DNA of 64,000 bases from Dictyobacter kobayashii. Its GTDB lineage: Bacteria > Chloroflexota > Ktedonobacteria > Ktedonobacterales > Ktedonobacteraceae. The notes beneath the pieces are model-generated. The model did no database searches and was not told the DNA's origin. It saw only the letters and a list, made by a program, of their open reading frames with translations. Position 1 is the stretch's first letter. Each line of letters begins with the position of its first letter. The position numbers and the translations under genes are program-made. Of the stretch, positions 53,054 to 61,490 are shown piece by piece. The stretch is taken from contig NZ_BIFS01000002.1 of the NCBI RefSeq assembly GCF_003967555.1, forward strand, positions 248,001-312,000, read 5' to 3'.

Positions 53054-55350
53054 AACGATTCTCCCTTTCCGCTCTCGCTTGTGGCAAACGTGATGAATGG
53101 GGGATGACCACCGGACTCCATCTCTATTTGGCTGCGGACCAGGGAGGTATAGTGCCCATTCAGAGCCAGCAATTCGTTGTGTGATCCCCGTTCCACAATT
53201 TTCCCTTGATTCAACACAATAATAAGGTCAGCATCATAGATAGTACTCAAACGATGCGCAATGACAATGCGCGTACATGAAAGTGCGTTAAGATTTGCGG
53301 CAACCCTCTGTTCTGTTGCCACATCCAGGTGGCTGGTCGCCTCATCTAGCAGTAACATACGAGGATCAGAGGCAAGTGCCCGAGCTAAGGCCAGGCGCTG
53401 ACGCTGTCCACCTGAAAGGGCATTGCCGGCCTCGGCAACCAAGGTATCATACTTCATTGGCATACGCATTACATCTTCATGAATAGCAGCCAGTTTCGCA
53501 ATCTCCATAACTTCATCTAAGGACATATCCTGGCGATTGAATGTAATATTGTGGCGAATGGAACCACTAAAGATGAAAGACTCCTGGAGCACTGCTCCCC
53601 ATTGAGCACGCACATCGCGATAATTTAACTGTTGAAATGAACGTTCATCGTAGAGGATTTGTCCTGAGGTGGGCTGATAGAGCCCTAGTAGCAATTTACC
53701 CAACGTACTTTTCCCTGAGCCGGTAGGGCCAACTATAGCTATTTTCTGTCCTGGCTCAACCAATAAGTTGATGTCATGTAGAACAAATGGAGCATTTGGA
53801 TCGTAGCGAAAAGCGAGATTGGTGATCTCAAGACGCCCACTGAGTTTTGGAGGATGTTCCACTGTGTGGGGAACTTGTTCTACTTCTGCTTCAATGACAT
53901 CAGCAATTCTGTCGAGATAACTTTGAGCAATCTGGAGCCTCTGTGCATTAGTTGCAAGCGAAGTGAGTGGAGCTAAAAAAGAGAGCCCCAGGCTATTGAG
54001 TGCCAGCATTTCGCCCAAAGGCAGGGTCCCTTTCAGAACCTGAAACACACCAATCCACAATAAGAGGAGCGGGGCGAGCAAACGCAATGCAGACATTGTC
54101 GCATCTACTACGGAAGAAAGTTGCCCACGTCGTACAGAAAGATCAAGTTGTTCAAAAAAACGATTAGCCCAATCATCAAACGCGCGCTGCTCCGCTCCCA
54201 TCGACTTGAGTGTGACAATACCAGAAAGTGTCTCGGCTGCAGTTCCCTGGGCCTTCCCTTGCGCTGCCAGTTCACGTTGGCTCAGATAATGTGTCCGGCG
54301 CCTGGTGATGAGCAATAGTACAACCTGCAGAGCACCAAGCGTAAATACAATCCCTCCAAAGAGCCAGGATTGCCAGAGAATAATGATCAAATAGATAAGG
54401 ACAAAGCTACCATCAAGGATGGTAGATGTCAATTGAGCGGTAACGATATCACGTATAAATGTGTTGCCGCTCAACCGCGCTAATAGATCACCTGTCGAAC
54501 GCTGTTGAAAAAAAGGATAGGGCAGCGCAAGGATATGCTCAAAAAAGCCGAGCATCATTTTTGAGTCGATATGAGCTTGGAGGTACACAAGTAAGAGAGA
54601 GCGTAGGAGCGCAATGATGAGCTGAGCCAGAACAATCATCGCCAGCCCTGCTCCAAGTAAAAGCATCAAATCGTCGAATTTCAAGGGAATGATTTGATCA
54701 ACTACAACCTGCGTCAGGAGAGGCATTGCCAGACCAAGTAGCTGGAGAAGCAAGGATGCCAGGAGAATTTGAGTAAGGATGCCGAGTGAACTCAATGAGG
54801 ACAGCAGATAGGAACGTAAGGAGAGGCGTGCCATAGGTCCTCGACTCTGAAATTGCATACCTGGTTCCATAAGAATAGCGATGCCAGTAAAACCGTGATC
54901 GAATTCCTGAGGTGTCAGCCATTTGCGCCCAAATGCGGGATCAACCACCTCAATGTATTTTTGACCAATCCGTTCAACGACCAGAAAATGGCTGAACTCC
55001 CAGTACACAATACATGGAAGCTTTGCAAGACGAAGCTTGGTGCTCTCTTGCACAGAGACTGCTCGGACGCGCAGTCCATAATCGCGCGCAGTCTTCACGA
55101 TTGTCAGTGCTGAGAGACCATCGCGGCCAACGCCACAACGGTCTCGTACTTCGGCAACTGAAGCATAGCAGCCATAATATTGTAGAATCATGGCCAAAGC
55201 GGCAGATCCACACTCTGTTGAGCCCATTTGGATCAATTCAGGTACGCGCCTCCTATTTTTCAGATACGTTCCTAGAAACTGCCAGAGAGCAAGGAGCAGT
55301 ATCTTATAGAAGTTGACCTTTGATTTTGTTCGTAATGGGTACTGTTCCAT
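53050..55350 (-). CDS. lanT: Peptidase-containing ABC exporter for lanthipeptides (LanT/bacteriocin type)
   Basis: 766 residues. N-terminal C39 peptidase domain (~35-155): oxyanion Gln41, catalytic Cys47 in 'STECGSAALAM', His121 in 'EFSHFLVVE' and Asp137 in 'VVDPAFG', which cleaves leaders after double glycine. Six membrane helices (~185-480). C-terminal ATPase: Walker A 'GPTGSGKST', 'LSGGQRQRLALARAL', Walker B 'MLLLDEATSHLD', 'IVIAHRLSTI'. It removes the leader and exports the peptide. The double-glycine sites of the peptides at 59444, 59981 and 60215 match its specificity. ~65 bases after the LanM gene, same strand. Confidence 0.93.
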   Translation of the reverse strand: MEQYPLRTKSKVNFYKILLLALWQFLGTYLKNRRRVPELIQMGSTECGSAALAMILQYYGCYASVAEVRDRCGVGRDGLSALTIVKTARDYGLRVRAVSVQESTKLRLAKLPCIVYWEFSHFLVVERIGQKYIEVVDPAFGRKWLTPQEFDHGFTGIAILMEPGMQFQSRGPMARLSLRSYLLSSLSSLGILTQILLASLLLQLLGLAMPLLTQVVVDQIIPLKFDDLMLLLGAGLAMIVLAQLIIALLRSLLLVYLQAHIDSKMMLGFFEHILALPYPFFQQRSTGDLLARLSGNTFIRDIVTAQLTSTILDGSFVLIYLIIILWQSWLFGGIVFTLGALQVVLLLITRRRTHYLSQRELAAQGKAQGTAAETLSGIVTLKSMGAEQRAFDDWANRFFEQLDLSVRRGQLSSVVDATMSALRLLAPLLLLWIGVFQVLKGTLPLGEMLALNSLGLSFLAPLTSLATNAQRLQIAQSYLDRIADVIEAEVEQVPHTVEHPPKLSGRLEITNLAFRYDPNAPFVLHDINLLVEPGQKIAIVGPTGSGKSTLGKLLLGLYQPTSGQILYDERSFQQLNYRDVRAQWGAVLQESFIFSGSIRHNITFNRQDMSLDEVMEIAKLAAIHEDVMRMPMKYDTLVAEAGNALSGGQRQRLALARALASDPRMLLLDEATSHLDVATEQRVAANLNALSCTRIVIAHRLSTIYDADLIIVLNQGKIVERGSHNELLALNGHYTSLVRSQIEMESGGHPPFITFATSESGKGESL

Positions 55351-55415
55351 CTAAAACTACTCCTTGTGCCCGAATATTAATTTTAAACTTAAATAGAAGG
55401 AGAATAAGGTTTTGA

Positions 55416-58400
55416 TTATTTTTCAGTAATAGGATGCTCCAAAAGCAAAACGGAGGGTATTTGCTCTGGTTTTGCTAATCGTAATAGACCATAGCCAATA
55501 CCAGCAAGCCCTACCATCAAGCCAGGAGTTTCCAGTCGCTCAGGAACACCACAAAGCCATCCACTTTGCTTGATGCTTGAAAAAATACCTGAGGTCAGAC
55601 GTGCAACGTCTGCGGCATAGGCGCTGCTATACTGTTTCTTTGCAAGTAAGAGCGTTTCGATGTTGCCCAGATCGCCATGGCATAGGGAATGGTTCTGGCC
55701 AAAGCCGTTCTCCAGGGTGGTTTGTAAGGCGATAGCTATTTCATCACGTACGATTTTATCATCCAGGTAAGGAAGGATTGCAAGACGTGCAAGAGCAATA
55801 CCTGCTGATCCGTGACACCAGACAGACATATATGTATGATCACCAGGTGCTCTTTGCTGTACAACAAAGTCGCGGAAATCAGGCCAGTTGCATGCCTCCG
55901 AGGAGAAACAGTTCCGCTCATATGCCAGCCCTTGCAAGGCGGCTGCGTGGAAACGTTCTTTTCCGGTGAGATCAGCAATCCTAAGAAGCGCCCAAGCAAT
56001 GCCCGCCGCTCCATGAGAGAAGCCGGTAAGAGGCTGCGCATTGTTCAGGCTTCTCCAACCAATCCCGGCCTGCATAGGTTGTGCATGAGAGAGGAGTAGA
56101 TCGCCGCATTCTTGTATAGCAGTAAGAATTTCCTGAGATGGTGACACATGATACAAACTTGCAAGAGCAACCGCGCATCCAGCTGCCCCACCCAGGATAT
56201 CATGTGACTCATCCTTTTCGATATGCTGACGAGTCAGGCGTACTAAATCATGAGCCTCTGCGAGAAGTGTGCTATCTTGCCAAAGTACTCCTAAATGCGA
56301 AAAAAGATAAATCAGACTTCCCCAGCCAGTGAACGCTCCAATGCTCGTAATTTGGGGACGGAACTGTTCTAGTTGCCTGCGCAACGTGACGAGAGCCGTC
56401 TGAGCCAGTGCAGTATAGCGTGTTTCTCCACTTATCTTCCCCAGGTAAGCAAGGAAGAGAATGACCCCCCCAGGCCATTGTAAAGATCTATGCCCATGGG
56501 AGTCATCATCCAGAGGCGATCGCTTACGAAAGACAGGCCGATCCAGTTGGTATCCCGTTCCCCTGAAAGCGCCTGTGCTTCCAAGCGGTTTCCGACTGCG
56601 CATGCTTCTGCGAGCAGTTGATCAGATGTCGCAGGAAACGTTGTATCAGCCAGAGAGTATTTTGGCCAAACGAGATTTTGCCCACCGATAGAGAGGGTGG
56701 TTAAAGAAGCTCGAATAAACCAGAGCTGCTTTTCAAGATCTTGCTCGCTCAAATTCAGCAGGCACTTGCGTGACCGGTCCAGTCCAGATCTTCCAAAAAA
56801 ATCGGGAAAGACTTCCCCAACACTATTCCACCCATCTGATGAATTTACGCGTGTCGTGAAAAATGGGATATCTCCACGCTGCAAATCCGCTTGCTCAAAA
56901 GGAATCACTTTGGCCAGAGATGGATTTAGGGAAACATCTTTCCAGAGATGATCAAAGAGAATATCACGGTCAAGGCCATTCCTCAATACGTCTGGGTGAA
57001 GGCTTTCCATAAGCAGACGGGCATAGCGATACGTTGGGCGCAGGATGGCTCTAACCTCATCATTTGCGAAATGAGCCAGGCACCCATCATCACACAACAA
57101 CTCCTGGCGGTATTGAAGGAGCGTACGATACATATTCTCAAAGCCTTGAATAATCTCATCAACATAGTCTCGTACATCGACATCCTCTCCATTGAGCTGT
57201 GGTCGATTACGGCTACCAGGCATTTCTGCCTGCTTACGGATAAAATGTAAGGTATCCTTTCTTGGGTCTTCCATATGCAGTGCTTGATGCGGAGATAACT
57301 GGCCGGGTGCACCACCCAGCCCACTCATTTCAACTCCATCGGAGTCTCCATTAGTAAAGAAGCGTTGTGGGAGGAGCATTACACGCATCACAGAATTAGA
57401 TACCACATCGCCCGCCAATGTGTTAGCATTTTTTTCGACCACATGTTCTTTTATCTGGGGATGAAAGAGCGACTCCAAGTCAATAAGAACAGGATATTCT
57501 CCCGCCGCAATGAGATTTTCATGGTGAACATCGGTCGCAGCTAATACATAAAGTACCGCTAAATATGCACCTTGTCGTATATAAAAACGACGAACCTCTT
57601 CTTGCGAAGAACAGCCCTGCATCATCACAAACTCCACCCAACCGTAATTGCCCTGGTTAAGCACCCGCAATGTTCTGAAAGAGGGGTGATCTCCATGCTC
57701 ATTCAGCCAGAGCAGAAGTTCTTGGAAATGGATATCAACGTTGAGTGAGCGAGGTTTATAGACCAGGTGCAAGCCCGAAGTAAAAGTCAGAATCATTACA
57801 GTCTGGCCATTCTGATGCGAATCACCTGCGCCACCACTAACCTCCTTGAGAATACCAGGATGGGCGTGAGGACTAAATGTGCTGCAAATAGCATACCAAT
57901 CAGAGCAGAGACGATGCAAGAACATGAGGCTATTCTCCACCCATTGATTCACATATAACAATATCAAGCGGGTAAGAACTGGATATTCTTGCAATAATGC
58001 AAGCGCGAATACGGGTTCCTGAAGATGCTCGATAAAATTTTGAAAACGGGCCTCAGGAGTTTCGCCTTGCAAAATATTACTCAGGCGCGCAATATTTAGT
58101 TCAAGCGCCAGAGTCCTACACACTGCTTGAAGGATGCGGGGCAAAAGATGAGGAAGAAAGTATTCTTCGACATTTGTGCATTCAAATGGAATATTGGCTT
58201 TTTGCAAACAAAGATCTTTAACACCTGCCTGTAAACGTTGGCATCCTTCGCGAATAAATGGCGTAGCCAGTGTAAGAAATTCTCTACTGTTCCACCCACT
58301 CTGCCTGAGGATTTCTTGATATCTGGCAGCGTCAGCAGAAAGCTCTTGATCAAGCACACTATCAACTGATAGCGATGAAAACACCTGGAGGATCTGTTCC

Positions 58401-58714
58401 ACCCATGCCGGTCTGCTAGCAAAATAGTTGCGCACCCGTTCTGGTGTTTCACTGAACAACACAAGCAAATCCTCTTCAGTGAGGCTATCCTGAGCCAGCC
58501 TTTGTGCGAATAGATCCTCGCGTTCACTAAACTGCTCCATTAAATGGCGTAGCCGCCACTCCCCTCTTGCCAGGTCCTCATTTCTTTCAGAGATAGAGAC
58601 GCGCTTCCCATTTTCAAACCCATGAAGACGCTCACGCAACGTTGTCGCTTGATACCAGGAGGTATCCTTCACATGCATGTCCAGGGCATTTTGAATAAGA
58701 GATTCTTTGCTCAT
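55416..58714 (-). pseudogene. lanM: Class II lanthipeptide synthetase LanM, one frameshift
   Basis: Two frames join into one ~1,099-residue LanM. The first frame (58714-56432) is the dehydratase: start 'MSKESLIQNAL' after AAGGAGAG, then 'LVYKPRSLNVDIHFQELL', 'GCSSQEEVRRFYIRQGAYLA', 'ATDVHHENLIAAGEYPVLID'. The cyclase frame (to 55416) has the zinc ligands 'VWCHGSAGIAL' and 'LCHGDLGNIETLL'. The junction is the minus-strand G7 run at 56471-56465: eight G would read L-Y-N-G-L-G-G-V-I-L-F-L. LanM dehydrates Ser/Thr in the core peptides and then closes thioether rings with Cys. All conserved motifs are intact, so error in the homopolymer is more likely than loss of function. Confidence 0.85.
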
Positions 58715-58768
58715 TCTGCTGGTCTCTCCTTATATACCGTCGTAAGAACGATGCGCGATGCACCTTCT

Positions 58769-59314
58769 TTAGAAAAGTGACAAAATGTTTTTTGAACCAA
58801 TACTGACCGTAGCGATGAGTACTGTACCTCTGGCGAGAGGATACACATGCTCTGGCTTGACAATCAGTGTCGCAAGAGGCTGAGTCATATCGCTCAACAC
58901 GTCGGGGGGCAAGCGATAACGCTGACGCACCAAATCATAACTCATGAGGTCAGGCTTCACCTGGACAATTATTCCTTGAAAAGAACTGTTGGTCCTCCCA
59001 CCCTGCAATTGGACGGACTGCCCAGATTTGAAAAGGAAGAGTTCATTTGCTTGAACAAAAACAAAAATATCTGAAGAGCTAGAGGAAACAACTTCTTGGC
59101 CCGCATCCTCAGCTATCAGTCCAAAACCAGATAGGTGCATTGGCACTGGTAGATTCCAGATACAAATTCCAGCGACAACAACACAGACTAGGATAATCCA
59201 GATTAAACGCACGATGCGCGGGGATACGAGATGAGGGAGCACATCCTGCCGACGATGTTCCAGGTGCTGCTGTATTGCCACGCTTCTAAAGAGGCGTCGC
59301 TCTGGAATATACAT
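58769..59314 (-). CDS. HlyD-like membrane-anchored adaptor of the export system
   Basis: 181 residues: a cytosolic basic N-terminus, one membrane helix (~33-57, 'IVRLIWIILVCVVVAGICIW'), then beta-rich segments ('VVSSSSSDIFVFVQANELFL', 'KSGQSVQLQGGRTNSSFQG', 'GTVLIATVSIGSKNILSLF') that look like the barrel part of HlyD/membrane-fusion proteins, without the long coiled coil. It lies between the precursor genes and lanM. It may replace a full-size adaptor and help the ABC exporter hand over the peptides. Role inferred from topology and context. Confidence 0.6.
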   Translation of the reverse strand: MYIPERRLFRSVAIQQHLEHRRQDVLPHLVSPRIVRLIWIILVCVVVAGICIWNLPVPMHLSGFGLIAEDAGQEVVSSSSSDIFVFVQANELFLFKSGQSVQLQGGRTNSSFQGIIVQVKPDLMSYDLVRQRYRLPPDVLSDMTQPLATLIVKPEHVYPLARGTVLIATVSIGSKNILSLF

Positions 59315-59343
59315 AGATCCCTCCTGATATCGATAGGGCTAAT

Positions 59344-59393
59344 ATAGCTTGTTCGGTCAGAGCAGCGTGCCTTCTATGACCGAAACAAGCTAT
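59344..59393 (-). terminator. Hairpin between precursor gene and lan biosynthesis genes
   Basis: Arms 59344-59359 and 59377-59393 pair over 16 bp with one bulge (ATAGCTTGTT-CGGTCA). It follows the stop of the 59444 precursor and precedes the adaptor gene. In lanthipeptide operons a hairpin here often lets much precursor mRNA stop and only part read on into lanM. Confidence 0.65.
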
Positions 59394-59443
59394 TAGCGAG
59401 AAGTAGAGCACAGATTAGTGCATCCGTAAGGATACATCCTCAA

Positions 59444-59695
59444 CTAACAACAACCGGATGTAAAGACAGCACATGTGCCACAGAGAGTTCCGCGTGCACA
59501 AAGTGAAGGAACAGTCGTACAAACAATGACAACGGTAGTTCCTCCTACCAGACCATCCTGTTCCTCTTCACTGAGGTCCAAGAATCCGGCCGGGGTCTCG
59601 GGTAATTCACCCTGTTCTTCTGGAGAGAGGCTAGCACGAAAGGCAGGATCTTTCCAGGCTTTGAAAATTTTTTCGTAATTAGGCTCCTTCGCCAT
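59444..59695 (-). CDS. Class II lanthipeptide precursor A (LanA), six cysteines in core
   Basis: 83 residues. The leader to ~52 contains 'FKAWKDPAFRASLSPEEQGE' and 'FLDLSEEEQDGLVGG', a classic acidic helix ending in the double-glycine cleavage site. The ~31-residue core begins TTVVIVCTT and ends 'TSGCC'. It has six Cys and nine Ser/Thr, enough for several thioether rings. AGGAG precedes ATG 59695. The leader is closely related to that of the 60215 peptide and diverges in the core, as expected for a multi-peptide system. Confidence 0.9.
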   Translation of the reverse strand: MAKEPNYEKIFKAWKDPAFRASLSPEEQGELPETPAGFLDLSEEEQDGLVGGTTVVIVCTTVPSLCARGTLCGTCAVFTSGCC

Positions 59696-59862
59696 TAAAG
59701 TTCTCCTCTCTGACTTGAAAAGCCAATAGATCAGTAGTAAGGAATGCTCTTTTCTGTAGAGTTGTTCACGTTACATTCGTCTGGTGAGAGAGTTCTGTAG
59801 AAAGTTCCTTCCCCCAGAGAGGGGAAAAGCACATCCTCTATCTACTGCTCTTCACGTGTATA

Positions 59863-59894
59863 GGGATCGCTTTTTATGAACCTTCAGCGATCCC
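59863..59894 (-). terminator. Hairpin downstream of the cysteine-free peptide gene
   Basis: Perfect 9-bp stem GGGATCGCT (59863-59871) with AGCGATCCC (59886-59894). It lies in the ~285-base stretch 59696-59980 between two precursor genes, which otherwise shows no gene. Confidence 0.5.
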
Positions 59895-59980
59895 GATGAT
59901 CAGCGCATATACAAATGCACCAGAACAGGACAGGCATACTGTAAAGATTGCACTCATCTACATGAAGCACCTCTTTTGGT

Positions 59981-60193
59981 TTACTTTCTAAAAGCATTAA
60001 AAAACGCTTCAGAAGACCTAAATGATGGTAAATCACCTATGGACAAATCGTAAACTGCACTTGCTCCTCCTATAACACCCAATTCTCCATCAGTTAAATC
60101 ATAAACTCCCGGTATATTTTCTGGAAGCAGTGGATTTTCTTCTTCGGGTGCTGAAAATAGATCCTTTGAAGGAACAACATCGCTAGTGCCCAT
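59981..60193 (-). CDS. Leader-bearing peptide with double-glycine site but no cysteine
   Basis: 70 residues from ATG 60193, chosen because GGAGGAGG lies eight bases upstream; an upstream in-frame ATG (60211) overlaps that site. The leader part ends 'VYDLTDGELGVIGG' like a LanA leader. The ~27-residue tail after Gly-Gly (starting ASAVYDLSIGD) contains four Ser but no Cys or Thr, so it cannot form lanthionine on its own. It could be dehydrated only, an unmodified bacteriocin-like partner, or a regulatory peptide processed by the same exporter. Confidence 0.7.
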   Translation of the reverse strand: MGTSDVVPSKDLFSAPEEENPLLPENIPGVYDLTDGELGVIGGASAVYDLSIGDLPSFRSSEAFFNAFRK

Positions 60194-60214
60194 GTATAGT
60201 GCCTCCTCCACTTA

Positions 60215-60469
60215 TTAATCAGTAGTACCACAACCGCACTGAACGGTATCAGTGTTGCCAGCACTGCAAGGGTCACTCGTGGTAATAAATGGGCAACAAC
60301 CAAGTGACGCGTCGCATGCACTACCTCCACCAACCATTTTCGATAGTTCTGCGTCAGAAACAGCAATAAATCCAGACGGATGGTCTGGCATGGATGCCTG
60401 TTCTTCTGGGGACAGCGATTCCCGATAGCGCGGATCAGACCAGGCTCGGATAATGTGTTTGAAATCCAA
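60215..60469 (-). CDS. Class II lanthipeptide precursor B (LanA), six cysteines in core
   Basis: 84 residues. Leader 'IIRAWSDPRYRESLSPEEQ' ... 'FIAVSDAELSKMVGG' with double-glycine site, related to precursor A. The core of 36 residues begins GSACDASLGCCPF and ends 'CGCGTTD'. It has six Cys and eight to nine Ser/Thr. AAAGGAG precedes ATG 60469, and this is the first gene of the operon. Together with precursor A it suggests a two-component lanthipeptide. The names of both are assigned by leader and neighbourhood; their structures cannot be derived here. Confidence 0.9.
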   Translation of the reverse strand: MDFKHIIRAWSDPRYRESLSPEEQASMPDHPSGFIAVSDAELSKMVGGGSACDASLGCCPFITTSDPCSAGNTDTVQCGCGTTD

Positions 60470-60553
60470 GAGAAAATCTCCTTTCCTGCATATGCAGATA
60501 CCTACTAGAGTAAGCAGCGTTAAGAAACTATCCTTTTTATCTGCTATGGAGAA

Positions 60554-60594
60554 AGTATATAAAGCGACTGTTGACGTCTTGTCCGCGTCTTGTC
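60554..60594 (-). promoter_or_regulatory. Lanthipeptide promoter with 11-bp-phased direct repeats
   Basis: Minus strand: two copies of GACAAGACG (60594-60586 and 60583-60575) with an 11-bp period, then TATACT (60559-60554) as -10. The proximal repeat covers the place of the -35 (60582-60577), which is not consensus. This is the arrangement used by SARP-type winged-helix activators, and a gene for such a protein lies upstream at 61491-64000. Confidence 0.6.
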
Positions 60595-60689
60595 AGCACC
60601 CCAAAAACATAGCAGTGGTTAGTTATTGTTTTCACTAAGAGGAAAACCAGCCGTTTTGTGAATGAATGAGCCAGAAGAATAGATACTAT

Positions 60690-61320
60690 TGGTTTTCCGG
60701 GAAACGCGCCACCAAGCTCATCGCATTTCTTAACGCCGGCAGGTCCGTGGCTCGATATGGAGAGAGGAGGAACCAAGCACCGCCATCATAGATAGCCAAT
60801 CCAGCAAGGCTAATCCTGTCCAAGCATCGAGCGTGGCTACGATGGCGAAAAAAATTGGGGTGGCAAAAACGGCACCTCCTGGTTGACAATCTGGGCTTTC
60901 TGCTGGCCGTCAAAGTGCTTGCAGCCAATATCTTCGGTGTGACTGGCGGGTATTTCTTGTTAGAGAGCTCTGTCTAACAATTTCCTCGTCTCTTGCGTCT
61001 GTTGGCCGATCATGGCTATGATGGGGGAACCATTTGAACAGTGGCTTTTTGACCATCTGAGATGAGAGATTGAAATCGTTCTCCAGCAAGGGCATAAAGC
61101 GCGGACCGAGTGGATGCTCATCAATGGGCAGTCCGTTGGGATGCGTAAACCGAAGGGAGTTCTTCGGGTCCAGCACTGGCTTGTCGAACGAGCCTTTGGC
61201 TGGCCCATTCTGCTTGCGTTGACTTGCTCGCAATTATGAGGGATTGCTTGCAAGCAGGGAGGCATTCATCCAAGTGGCTTCCATTCGTCCGTTCCTGACT
61301 CGCTTAGCCCCTTTCAAGCC
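60690..61320 (+). pseudogene. Degenerate IS5-family transposase relic
   Basis: On the plus strand, pieces in shifting frames spell an IS5-type DDE transposase: 'IDSQSSKANP', 'RHLLVDNLGFLLAVKVLAAN', 'LLRLLADHGYDGG', 'FEQWLFDHLR' and 'HWLVERAFGW'. In-frame stops and at least two frameshifts break it, so this is a decayed element and not a sequencing artefact alone. It sits between the lanthipeptide promoter and the SARP-like regulator gene; no inverted terminal repeats were found. Confidence 0.7.
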
Positions 61321-61490
61321 TGTTTTTTCGTCTGAAGGCATACTCTGATAGAATATACCAATTACGAAGCGGAAACTGCAGTAAAATTCCGAGGATTATA
61401 TAATATGAAATAATGCCATGCGATATATTAGTGATTGGATGCACTTTTTTTCTTTTTTTTATTCAAATCCCCAATTTTTAAGAGAATTAG

